A DNA stretch of 64,000 nucleotides from Fasciola hepatica (taxonomy: Eukaryota; Platyhelminthes; Trematoda; Plagiorchiida; Fasciolidae). Of the stretch, positions 22,694 to 33,223 are shown piece after piece. The position numbers and the translations under genes were made by a program. A model generated the notes under the pieces. It was not told the DNA's origin and did no database searches. It saw only the letters and a list, made by a program, of their open reading frames with translations. The DNA lies in contig CANUEZ040000164.1 of NCBI GenBank assembly GCA_948099385.1, positions 1,006,501-1,070,500 of the forward strand. The letters run 5' to 3'. The stretch's first letter is position 1. The number at the start of each line of letters is the position of its first letter.

Positions 22694-22771
22694 ACCGGTG
22701 GATGTGTGAGGATTCGAACCCGGAGCAGAAGGGTCAAAAGCCCGCAGTAATGATCGTTTGATCACCACCGG
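22694..22771 (-). ncRNA. tRNA-like SINE head
   Basis: A tRNA-sized unit whose ends pair as an acceptor-like stem (CCGGTGG at 22695-22701 against CCACCGG at 22765-22771). Read on the minus strand it has a perfect B box (GGTTCGAATCC) and an A-box-like TGATCAAACGA after the stem. The anticodon arm is irregular, so it is not a normal tRNA gene. A second, diverged copy lies at 32905-32980. Confidence 0.65.
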
Positions 22772-22773
22772 TC

Positions 22774-24446
22774 TATGCTGGGTTCTCCTGTTGTCCATCT
22801 AAGGACTATTCGTTGAACCTCTTCTAAGCAGTCCTCACCCTTTTTCAGAGAGGTACCCAGAGCTGAATGCAATACTGTGGATGCAGCCTCACTACTGGTT
22901 TGCACAGATGTTTGAATAAATCTGCCTATCAAGAAGAAGAAAACTGATTGCAACCGGAAGAGCTCTTTCCTCGCCTTTTTGGCAACCAATTTATATTGTT
23001 CGGCCAGCATGTAGCCGGTCGTCATTGGGGCACTTATATTCCTTTTTTGCTACCTCAACGGTGAACTTTCCATTTTCCGGTAATGTCATTCCCATTGAGG
23101 TTCTGGCTAGTAGGTAACTTTTACCTGTGTTTAAGGGCATGTCCCATTTGTCTGCCCGTTTTAATACCGGCGAAAGATCCATTGTTTAGTCACTACGGTT
23201 TCCTGATCCTACAACTTTGATATCATCCACAAAAATGAAATGTGGTAGCGATAGATCTGTCGCTGATCCGTTTATGTGGTGAAGGGAAAGAAGTAGCCCT
23301 AGAACCGACTACGCCGCTAACCTCTAATGGTTCTGAACTACTTATTCCTACTCCAAAGTCAAACGTCATGTTAGTTAGAAGTGCTGATATCCGCCTGCGC
23401 TATTTTCCTTCTGTCCCCTGGGTCCCCAGTTTTTCCGTCAGTAGGCGGTGGCTGACTGGGTCAATCCTTCCTCTCATCCAGGTAACAAACTTTTACTACT
23501 TCTCCCTCGTTCAACTTTGTAGTGACTTCGTATAAGAAGTCTGAGAGGTTCGAGAAATACGATCTGACATTTGTAAACCCATGCTTTACAAAACAGCAAG
23601 TGATCGATCGAATCTTTAAAATGTTTTCTTGCCAGCCTCTAGACATTGGCAGAGAGTGCATGTTTCACTTAGAGGACGGTAATCATGCTTCTGTGACCGC
23701 TGACTTCCCTTGCAGATGGCCACCACTGCTGCTACCTTCTAGTCCACTGGTAATATCCCTTAACTAAATCTGGCACATTAGAGGGGAGAGACGTGCCCGC
23801 TGATCACAGCGGTCAGTAGCTTATTGATGATGATGTACAGCATCAGGCTTCGTCGACTTGTTTGTGCTTAGTCCTCGTAATTTGTGTCTCGTATTCCGTC
23901 ATCAGCGGAGTTGAAGCGGTTGGTACACGCCTTGGTGATTTGTTCATCGCATGCTTTCCTTCGTCTGTGTACACTCTGGAACTATAAGCCCGCAGCATCC
24001 GCTTTGTTTTGACGATTGTCACTTTCGTTCCCTCCCTCTCAAACTGGAGGTCCCACTCCATGCCTAAGTGAACCCTTCAATTGTAAGTAGCGGTAGTACC
24101 TCTTCAGGTTCGGTTTAGCTTCTATGACCAGTGCTATCTCAAAGATTTGATTCGCAGTTCGTCGAAGGTACTTGACTCAATATCCGTGCTTTGCACTGTA
24201 GTCAGGCTTATCCACTGCGAGCGGCTTTGAACGTCTGTCAGCTTTTATCCCTTTGTCTGACTGCTCGTTCAACTGCCGGTGTCCACCAGTCTGCATTGCC
24301 CTGTAGTCACTTTGCCATGAAACACAGGTGTCCTGTAGCTCCAGGTTTATTTTTATCCTATACCATATTTCCTCTACACCAGTACTTTCATCGTCAGCCC
24401 CCCAATCTAACTCTGCCTCCTTAGGGTTGAGCTCCACGTTGTTCAA
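22774..24446 (-). pseudogene. Second CR1-like element: reverse transcriptase and linker
   Basis: Read right to left. At 24177-24446 is the spacer after the endonuclease (ELDWGADDESTGVEEIWYR). At 23461-23661 is RT with HGFTNVRSYFSNLSDF and motif A as VCYLDERKD, continuing in another frame as FDPVSHRLL. An FVDDIKVVG active site lies near 23200-23235. At 22991-23182 is WDMPLNTGKSYLL, and at 22762-23025 TVLHSALGTSLKKGEDCLEEVQR. The reading then breaks at the tRNA-like repeat and the Gypsy element, and resumes at 18689. Multiple stops. The endonuclease is missing or unreadable. The segment 23740-24170 is non-coding or too decayed to read. Confidence 0.75.
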
Positions 24447-24454
24447 CCTCCCGA

Positions 24455-24562
24455 TGTTCCATCTTATATATTCATGCTTTCTAATTCAACGTGCAACATG
24501 ATGAGAGAGGCAGAGGTCAATGAGGCTTGCCCTACTGTTTAACGCTGTACGATGATGATGAT
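24455..24562 (+). repeat. Orphan RTE 3' tail
   Basis: About 108 bp matching the last part of the full-length RTE at 44120-44229: CATGCTTTCTAATTCAACGTGC, then CTTGCCCTACTGTTTAACG and a (GAT)n end. It represents a severely 5'-truncated insertion. From 24563 to 25043 I see no recognised domain, apart from sequence that may be the decayed 5' part of the RTE copy that follows. Confidence 0.75.
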
Positions 24563-25043
24563 GATGATGTTCCTACATGGTCTTCCCGTGGCTCTTGCAT
24601 GTCTTAAACGGAGAACACATTTTAACGTGACACTGTCCATTTTATCCATAGGTAGTAGGAATTCTAGCGTACGTCATTTTCTTGCATCTTGGTCACTTGG
24701 GCTAGAACGAAAGGGTGGCGGTCTGATATGCATCTGGTGTTTCTTTTATTGAACCAGGGCCCTATGACGCATCCAATTATGCTGCTGTGCGAGTAGCACG
24801 TTCACAGATTCAGCGGACGATACCGACCGGTAAGGAATTGACTAGTAGTCAGTCTAGGGAAGGTGGCTAAACCCTGATTCCAAACTAACCATGGATGGCA
24901 TATGAAACGTACAACACCATGCTCACCGGTGTCTGTGGCCGAGGGGTTTACTGGACACCCGCGATGTTTGGTCTCGTCCAGAGGGCGTATGATCAGTCAC
25001 TCGCCACCTTGCGGGTTAAGCTTCTGGGAGCTGAAGACTCCGG

Positions 25044-26250
25044 TTGTGGATCCCTAAGAAAACCACCTGCTTTGGCCTGCACAACCCAGCAGTACTACAC
25101 TCACAAACTGAACCATGGGCTCACACAAATTCGCTTTCATCTCACGCTCCTTCGCTATCGCAAGGTCATACGCTCATCGACCACCACACTCGAAACCTGT
25201 CCATCCAGTTGTTTTATGTGCCAGCCATGTCACTACGCTGCAGCAAAACTGCCTCACTGCTGGCTTTTGCTGTGACCAGACTCCCGCTAGAATCGCCTAT
25301 TCTACGACTGCCACAACAAAACATCTCGGAGCTCATCTTTCTTCAACCTCGCCTACGATCCAAATTGGCCAGAGTCAGCCTATGCACGCTTATTCAAATA
25401 GAGCAACAGGCGAGTGTAGCTTGCATATTGGAATCGCTCTTGATAGATATCTGCTGCCTCGAAGAGACAAGATTGCGAGACGCAAACTCCACCATCAAAC
25501 TAACGTCCCCAGCTAATCGCAGCACCAAGTTTCATCTGTGCCTATCTGGAGACTCGGACGCTGCAGCAGCCGGCCAGGCCGGTTTTAGAATCGCTCTGAG
25601 CCTTAGAGCTGAAGCGGCCATGTCCAATTGGATTCCTATCAATAGCCGACATTTTGCAGTCCGCCTGCGAGGCTCTTGTCAAGTGACTAAACATCGAGAT
25701 CGCACACGCGACTCATTCGTCATTCCCGCTTATACACCGATAGACTGCAGTCCGGAGGCAAACAAAGATGAATTCTACCAACAGCTTCATAAGCTCCTGC
25801 TCACAGCGCACCGGACAGATATCGTGGTCCTCGCCGGAGATCTTAACGCGTGCGTCGGCCGCCTGACAACGAGTGAATGTCTCCTAGGAGAGCAGTTTTT
25901 CCTCGAATCCATTTGTACGGACAGTGGGAACAGATTGCTGACAATGTGCTGACCACCGGCTTTTTCTAGCAAGCACAAACTTTCGCAACTCCAGACGACA
26001 TACCGTCATTTGGCTTCCTCCTTCCTCAACACAAGATTGGTCTCAAATCGATCACCTGGCAATTAGCTACCGTTGGAACGGCAGCGTGTTAGATTGTCGC
26101 TCTTACTGGTCAACCTGCCTCGATTCTGATCACGCATTAGTCTGCGCTACGATGTGCTTGCTATTCGAAGGCTCGAAGAATTCAAATCATGCTCGCTTAA
26201 ATATCGACAGGCTGAACGGCCTTCTAGTGCTAGAAGCCTACCAGACTACT
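25044..26250 (+). pseudogene. RTE-like element (old subfamily), endonuclease domain
   Basis: The ORF 25044-25952 encodes most of an APE-type endonuclease: LIDICCLEETRLRD (catalytic E), AGFRIALSLRAEAAMSNWIP, then FVIPAYTPIDCSPEANKDEFY and VVLAGDLNACVGRL (D-x-N). The end continues in another frame to about 26160 with WSQIDHLAISYRW and LDSDHALVC (SDH). It parallels the RTE endonuclease at 40835-42115 segment by segment but is clearly diverged. Frameshifted near 25950. Confidence 0.82.
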
Positions 26251-26379
26251 GTTGTATAAATTTTCGTAAGCCTGCTCATTTCGTTTTACATAACATTTCA
26301 CGAGTAGTTCTCTTCTTATATTTCAGCTGATGTGCTCCACTTATCAGACGAGTAAAGCGTTCCTCATTCTGACTCCATC

Positions 26380-28054
26380 TTGTCAATCATACTGGTTTTG
26401 CCGATTCTATTGCTAGTCTACGCTTCAAGTACGTTGGACCAGACATTGGAATCCGCCGCCCCAGTTGATGTCGATGAGCACTGGGAGCGACTGAAGGAGG
26501 CCTTATTGAATGCCGGCCTGACCAGTTGTGTTACAGTCTGCCACACCCAGAGAAGTTGGATTCCTTCAAAGTCCCTGTTGTTTGAGAGCCGCCGACATAT
26601 ATCTGCTAATGCAAAACATCAAAGCACGCTGTAAACTCTGCTCTCGTTTGCAGAAGTTTTCGTAATAATCGTGAGAGGTGGTATCCAGGACGTGCCCTCG
26701 AGATGGAAGCAGCTTCTGCTTCTGACAACCCCAGGAAGCTTTTTCAACTCATTCGAGCCACCGGATCAAGCAAACAGGCGTTAGTGAGGCAATCCGCTAA
26801 ACCGATGGGACATTTTTCACCAACCTGTCGCACAGACTAGACCGTTCGGTAGAATATTTTCACTCCTAATTTAACTGGCTACCGACTGCTTCTACTGCAT
26901 CTAGCCCTGCTACACTTTCCGTGTGGCCTATTCCAGGCGGTCCCCCGGCAGAAGCGGAAATTCGTAAGGAACCACAAACCCTCAAGCGGCTCAAGGCACA
27001 TGGATCAGATCGTGTTTCTCGTGCGCTTCTCAAAGATGGCGGGATGGTTCTGGCAAGAGAATTGACAACCCTGTTCTCAAAGGTTTTGGACGGAAGAAAA
27101 TGTTCCCGCATCCTGGGGCGAATCGACGATTTTACCCATGTTTAAAAGGGTAGCCTTGCATTTTGTTTTATTCATCGGGGAATTAGTCTGATCTCTGTCG
27201 CTTCCAAACTTCCAGTGTCCATTATCCTCCGCCGATTATTTCCCTTGCGGGAGCTCCAATGTCATGAAGAACAAGCTTCGTTCCACCCCGACTGCGGCTG
27301 CACGGATCACATCTAAACCCTTCGTCTTCTGCTTGAACGCCGTCACGTGTATCAAGGGCCAACTATAGTTGTGTTTCTGGACATTAGGGCCGCCTTTGAC
27401 TCTGTCGATATAAGCGCTCTATGAACTTGCCTGTTGAGGAATGGCGTGCCTAAGAAGAACGTTTGCATTCTGAAAGTTCTCCATCGGCGGACCTCGGACA
27501 GAATAAAGGTCTATGGAAACCATCCGAGTCGTCTGACATCTGAAGTAGCGTTCTGCAAGGATGCGCTATTACCCGTTTTTCTTCAACTTCCTTATGGATG
27601 ATCTGCTCCAGAGAGCCTTTAATGGTGTTGTAAACGGTAGTGTGGAACTTCTACCGGGCACCAGAGTCGCCGACTTTGGTTTTGCTGACGACGTCGCCTT
27701 GTTGAGAGACGAGTCTAACGCGATCCAAGCTACCTTAAACCACTTGGCTGTCGAAGTCAATTGTAGCATGCATTTTGCTCCATTCAAGTGCCGAATGCTT
27801 CTTCAAGACTGGCAAGGAGATTCTCCTGCACTCACTCTTTGTGAGGATCGTTTAACAACTGCCAGCCGATTTGTTTACCCGGACAGTTGCATTTCCACTG
27901 GTGGAGGTATTGGGGACGAGATTTCGTTACACAACTCCAAGATCCGTTCGGCTTTTGTCAGTCTAAGGCACCTGTGGTGTCGTCGCGACATAAGGCCGTT
28001 ACTAAATTGCAAGGTCTATAACGCCACAGTTCGATCACCACTGCTTCTTGGATG
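26380..28054 (+). pseudogene. RTE-like element (old subfamily), reverse transcriptase
   Basis: The linker (VDVDEHWERLKEALLNAG, about 26465) is followed by broken RT: LKRLKAHGSDRVSRALL (about 26985), the GLHGSHLNPSS-like region near 27300, and VVFLDIRAAFDSVDI (motif A, about 27370). The ORF at 27561-28079 contains PFFFNFLMDDLLQRAF, then FGFADDVALL (active site, Y to F) and DSCISTGGGIGDEIS. It ends abruptly at RSPLLLGC, where RTE copies normally continue L-L-Y-G-C-E-T-W. The sequence switches there to the 5' part of the next RTE copy. Confidence 0.78.
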
Positions 28055-28178
28055 CTGCACATTGCATCGAGCGGGCTAGGTAGTATTAAGTGGGCTACTG
28101 CTCAGAGTTCCCTCTCTTCTATTCATCCTTTGTTTTCTGTCCACAACCACCTCTCTTGGCCCCCTCTATCCACCCATA

Positions 28179-29276
28179 ATGGTCCCACTGATAATACGCC
28201 CGATAATCGCAACGGTTCGTTTTCAAATAGTGTTGCTGATAATCCTCAGTCTCGTAACCCATTTTGTCAAGCCTCGTCAGCCTCTGAATGTCGGCTACTT
28301 TAACGTGCATGCACTCATGCAGACCGATCAGCAGGCGTGCCTAGTCCTCACAATAGACTCTCTGAAGATTGATGTCTACTGCGTGAGTGAAACGCGTATC
28401 CAGGATTCGAGCAGTGTGATTCAACTAACTGCTCCTGGTATTTCAATCGAGGTATATTCTGCTCACTTCAGGAGCCGAAGCAGCTAGAGCTGCGGGTGAA
28501 CGTGGTATAGGAAAAGTCTTGACTGACCAAGCTGAGGTTGCTGTTTTAGATTGGACACCGGTTAATGGTCGGTTGTGTGCCGTAAGACTGCAGGGGTCAG
28601 TTGGCTTTCGAAAATACAGCTGTGTTAAGCGCAATTTGTTTGTGATCTGGCCATACACCCCAACAGACTGCACTGTGACATGCTGAGGTATGAGTTCTAT
28701 GATGAACTCGCTACTCTCATTTGCAGAAGCAAGGGCTTTGATATTGTCGTGCTAGTAGGTGATTTTATTGCACGAGTTAGCAAACTTAGTGTGTTAGAAG
28801 CCTGTTTAGGTGGGCGTTGTGCTTTACCCGCTGAACGTACAGATAACGGGGTTAGGCTTCTCCAATTTTGTGCAGACAATCGATTGTTCTTGTCTAGCAC
28901 CAATTTCCGACACAGCTCGCGTCGCACAGCGATATGGCGCTCTAACTGTACAGGTAGTCTAAGCCAAATCGATCATATCGCCGTAAGTTACCGGTGGCGC
29001 AGTTCTGTTCAGAACTGTAGACCCTACTGGTCCATGTATGTAGAGTCGGATCATGCGATAGTTTTGATGCGATTGTCGCTCCATCTCCATAGTGATTTAT
29101 ACAAACTGCAACCCCGGTTAGTCTTGAAACGTTTCTTTGACCCAGAAGTTTGCACCAATTATGAACAGAAATCATCACACGAGCCAGGACCTACGACGAA
29201 CAGTAATGTAGATGTGCATTGGGCTTATATCAAACAGACGATGCCACGTGGTAGCAGGTTTTGCCTGTGGTCCTAA
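28179..29276 (+). pseudogene. B-type RTE endonuclease, frameshifted
   Basis: Split over three frames: DVYCVSETRIQD (catalytic E, 28179-28487), AVLDWTPVNGRLCAVRLQG (about 28540-28620), and VVLVGDFIARVSKLS to VESDHAIVLM (28680-29276). The usual GDFNA reads GDFIA, so the asparagine is lost. An extra base near 28448 and a deletion near 28675 cause the shifts. The same lesions occur in the copy at 61399-62496. Confidence 0.82.
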
Positions 29277-30024
29277 ATCATATGTCCATCAGAGACACTG
29301 GATTTCTCAAAAGTTGGTAAGTGTAATGTAGCAAAAACGTCGGCTTTCGAACCGTGAAAAGATGAATATGATACGAAGACATCTACAAGCACCAGTTATA
29401 AAAAAACTCAAGGATCGTGAGGATCGGTGGGTCAAGATAGCCAAAGAAATGGAAATAGCAGCTGCTTCAGGTAATAGTCAAAGACTGTTCGGACTTATTC
29501 GTGACACCGGTGGACGGCACATCCAAGTCAGTGAAAGGATTTGCGTTAGGAATGGAGAACCCATCCATAGCAAACATCAAAGGCTTGACCGTTTGGCCGA
29601 ATACTTCAAGGAGCAGTTTAGCTGGCCGCACGCTGGTGTAGTTACTCCTGTATCAACAACTGCGAGTCCTTGGGGAGTATCACTTGAGCCCCCATCGGAA
29701 GTGGAAGTGGAGTCATGCATACGATTACTAAAGCGTAGTAAAGCGGCAGGTCCCGACGAGCTTCCTCCAGTTCTTTTCAAATTGACCATATCGCCGTAAG
29801 CTACCGGTGGCGCAGTTCTGTTCAGAACTGTAGATCTTACTGGTCCACGTACGTAGAGTCGGACCATGCTTTAGTTTTAATGCGATTATCTCTTCATCTC
29901 CATGGTCATCGTCGCAAACCGCAAATCCGATTAGCCGTGCAGCGTTTGTGTGATCCAGAAGTGCGCACCCGTTATGAGCAGAAGTTAGCACATGAGCTAG
30001 GATCTACGACGAACAGTAATGTAG

Positions 30025-31569
30025 GTGAGCATTGGGCTCATATCAAACAGGCGATGCACGTTGCAGCAGGTTTTGCGTGTGATCCTAGATCCGATGTCCA
30101 TCTCGCAAGAGTCGCTGAGTATAATGGAGCAAAAGCGTCAACTCTCGAACCGTAAGGAGACGAATAAGATGCGGAGAAAGATGCAAAGGCAAGTTACGAA
30201 AAGCCTTAGGGAGGATCGCGAAAATTGGTGGGTCAAGGTAGCCGAAGAAATGGAAATAGCAGCTGCTTCAGGTAACAGTCAGAGACTGTTCAAACTTATT
30301 CGTGACACCGGTGGACGGCGAACCCAGGTCAGTGAAACGATTTACGATAGGAGTGGAGAACCCATCCATAACAAACAGCAAAGGCTTGACCGTTTGGCCG
30401 AATACTTCAAGGAGCAGTTTAGCTGGCCGCACGCTGGTGTAGTTACTCCTGTATCAACAACTGCGAGTCCTTGGGGAGTATCACTTGAGCCCCAATCAGA
30501 AGTGGAAGTGGAGTCATGCATACGATTACTAAAGCGTGGTAAAGCGGCAGGTCCCGACGAGCTTCCTCCAGTTCTTTTCAAACTGGGTGAGAATGTTTTT
30601 ATAAAATCACTTACCGCCTTGCTCTGTGACATTTGGAACGAGGAGCGTATTCCGTTAGTATGGAGCGAGTCATTGATTGTACCCATCTTCAAGAAGGGAA
30701 TATTTAATGACTGCAGTAACCATTGTGGGATTAGCTTAATTCCGATAGTCACCAAAGTATTAGCCTCGATTTTGCTGCGTCGTCTTACACCGGCTCGCGA
30801 GAGGAACGCCCGCGAACAGGAAGCCAAATTTGGCCCAGGTCGAAGATGCATTGACCAGATTTTTACTCTTCGTCAATTACCTGAGACCCGTCACACTTAC
30901 CGTCGACCGACAATGATAGTTTTCCTTCATTTGAAAAGCACCTCCGATTTGATTGACCTATCAGGACTGTTCCTTGTTCTTCACAGAAAAGGTATGCTCC
31001 AGAAGGTCGTGAATTTGCTGAGATCGTTCTACTCTCGTACTTCTGGCCACGTTAGGGTTTCAGCTGAACTTCCCAGTACGTTCGAAACGACCAGTGGTGT
31101 TCGACAAGGATGTCCCATGTCTCCATTCCTGTTCATCTTCGTCATGGACGAGGTAGTGGAGAATGCTTTGAGAAATCTTCAGGATATGGGCTTCGAATTA
31201 GAAAATAGTGAGAAGCTGTGTGACCTAGGTTACGCAGACGACGTTGTCTGTTTCTTCAAATCCACGAAACATGCGCAGCGTACACTAGATGGACTCGCAA
31301 ATGCTGTAGCTTCACTCGGCATGTGTTCTGCACCATCAAAGTGTAAAGTGATGTTGCAAGACTGGACGTCAACGATTCCGAGCCTGATGCTGGATGGTGA
31401 GGTATTAACAATTGTCGACCGTTTCACTTACTTCGTTGTGACGACGAATGGGACCACAGTAGTAGAGATGATCGCACGTATTTCCAAGACTCGAGTGGCA
31501 TACGCTGGACTGAAGCATTTGTGGCGCCGACCGGATATTTCCCTGAAGTTGAAAAATAGTGTGTGCTGA
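30025..31569 (+). pseudogene. RTE reverse transcriptase, A/B chimera, motif A lost
   Basis: A 514-codon ORF. Residues 1 to about 265 match the A-type protein: WWVKVAEEMEIAAASGNSQR, KAAGPDELPPVLFKLG and LIVPIFKKG. From AREQEAKFGPGRR onward it is B-type: motif A reads VFLHLKSTSDLIDL where the A type has IFLDMKGAFDSVDR, so the catalytic aspartate is H. Motif B (SGVRQGCPMSPFLF) and the active site (GYADDVVCF) remain. Before the stop about 90 bp are deleted relative to the A type, removing the LLYGCETW segment. It is not expected to be enzymatically active. Confidence 0.85.
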
Positions 31570-32360
31570 GGTTCTCGACCACCGATGTTTGTGTAGTATC
31601 GCTAAGATTGAGTGGATTAGCCGAGTCAGCAATGCTGAGGTCAGAAAGCGAGTATTGGGTAATAATTCGGAGAACGTTCTGTCACAGCGTATCCAGATTG
31701 GTGGACTTCATTGGCTGGGACATACGCTGCTTATGACAAACACCTGTCCACCGTACTGTGCCTTATTTCATGTTCCTCTTGCGGAGTGGAAGAAACCACG
31801 TGGGGGTCGACAGATGACCTGGCAACGAGGAATGAGAAAACGCACAGCGAACCTGGGAAAAGTAGTTGTCTCATGTATCCATGGTTGGGGTCCAAAAGAT
31901 TCGTCTACCAGTTGGATGGAGACACTAAAGGATATGGCTGCAAACCGTGAACAGTGGCGATCATGTTGTCACTTCCTGTCAAATCAGAATGATTGATCAA
32001 TGTGCGTTTGTACAGTTAGACTGTGTATTCTGTATGTTGGCAACTAGGACGTTGGTTCCTTTTCTTACTCCGGTAGGTCAACTCCGTGTCCATTCTTTCT
32101 ATTTCTACTTGCAAAAAGGTAAGAAAGGCAATGGTCCGTGAGACTTGTCCGACTGTTTAATGCTGTACGATGATGACAATGGTAACATGTATTCTTTTTT
32201 TCACGTCTCAGTGGGTACTACATTTTCAGGTGAATGAGGTCTAACTAATGCGACAAATCTTTCTCGGTCGTTATCGTGCTTCTTGAATCTGTGAACATCC
32301 TACTAGCATTACAATTTATGTACCGTTCTCTCCGACCTGGCCGATTTTGTGAAGATCCGA
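30666..32360 (+). repeat. Left arm of a 1.7-kb inverted repeat
   Basis: Pairs with 37420-39114 without a single indel (paired coordinates always sum to 69780) and with very few substitutions seen. It includes the RTE RT and C-terminus plus about 195 bp beyond the RTE tail (32166-32360). Confidence 0.85.
31559..31996 (+). pseudogene. RTE C-terminal domain
   Basis: 145 codons downstream of the RT block, in another frame: VLDHRCLCSIAKIEWISRVSN, LHWLGHTLL, then WKKPRGGRQMTWQRGM. This is the normal C-terminus of RTE proteins after RT. The inverted copy at 37784-38221 differs at one residue (S/P). Confidence 0.82.
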
Positions 32361-32589
32361 ACTCTCTGAAAGCAGCTGACTCTTGGACACGTAGGATACT
32401 TGTATTGATTGATTCAATTTCCCCACAACGCGGATAGATTGAACTGGGATCAACTGTGTTGCTACCTGTTTTCAAGTTCATATCAGACTGTTCCGATTAC
32501 GACACTGCAGTAAGTACCTTTCAGTCCATATACATATAACCCACGAATGAAGTATTCATTCATCTTGTATTGACTACTTGCAAGCAAGA

Positions 32590-33095
32590 GGCTGGAGAAA
32601 GCTTAGACCAGTTCCCACAAAAGCTTAAACTGCTGTCCAAGGACTGAATATTAAAATCTGTAACAGCCGAAGAACACCTGGATAACGCTGTACGGGACAT
32701 AATCGTTCATTTATTTCAATACATGCTTGCGCATGAGTGCACTGGAAGGGGTGTACTTTATCATCAGAAAGGCAAGGTGCAATAGTAGAAGTAACCGGCA
32801 ACCAGACCCTGAAACTTGGAGTGGAGAACCACATAAAGTCTCAGTAGATCGGGTGTGGTAAGAAGTCGGACGACAGTGAGGATTACTGGCTACCACCAAA
32901 GTAGCCGGTGGTAACGGGGATTCGAAAGTCTGACCTCCGAGGTGGTGATCCAATCCCCTGAACACTTCGATCACCACCGGTCAAATCACTGGAATGCTAG
33001 TTGGTCCAATTCTACGTCTTTTGAAGCATAAGACTCTCGACCTCAAATCTGCACATGAGAAAGCAAAGGCTTTCGAGACGGCCGAAAAGTGAGCC
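32590..33095 (+). pseudogene. Gypsy gag remnant, split by a SINE
   Basis: Before the insertion the plus frame gives LDQFPQKLKLLSKD, a stop, then VTAEEHLDNAVRDIIV (about 32605-32715). After it, LRLLKHKTLDLKSAHEKAKAFE (about 33010-33085). Together these are the capsid C-terminal segments of the Gypsy family that also occurs at 18697 and 47816. The 250-bp break is filled by the tRNA-headed SINE. Confidence 0.68.
32735..32988 (-). mobile_element. tRNA-headed SINE inserted in Gypsy gag
   Basis: About 250 bp separating two adjacent gag segments. On the minus strand it begins with a tRNA-like head at 32905-32980 (CCGGTGG/CCACCGG acceptor-like stem; A-box-like TGATCGAAGTG, 10/11 to consensus; B-box-like CTTTCGAATCC) and continues leftward with an unrelated body. 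Borders are estimated from where gag coding stops and resumes. Confidence 0.6.
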
Positions 33096-33223
33096 TAGTC
33101 ATATTACTGGACATTAGTATCCCGTCCATGTGCATTCCCTACTGCTCAACGATCACACAACTGTTGATACTGCGCAAGACAAAGAGACTACTGTAGTATC
33201 AAGCAAACGTACGTACTTCCTCT

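Larger units (their letters stand above)
28055..32165 (+). mobile_element. Chimeric RTE-like retrotransposon with partial internal duplication
   Basis: Built from two RTE subtypes. 28055-29790 is B-type: endonuclease, linker and start of RT. At about 29786, immediately after PPVLFK, the sequence jumps back to the end of the endonuclease but in A-type form, and is A-type to about 30815. It is B-type again to the 3' end. The region from endonuclease end to RT start is therefore present twice. The B-type 5' half matches 61396-63000 with no indels, and the A segment matches 41746-42775. The 3' end has the short CTGTACGATGATGA tail. Confidence 0.85.

Noticed and set aside
30342..30851. 169-codon minus ORF, repeated at 42302-42811, 52553-53062 (plus) and 62797-63270
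   Set aside because: It is antisense to the RTE RT in every copy and has no domain of its own.
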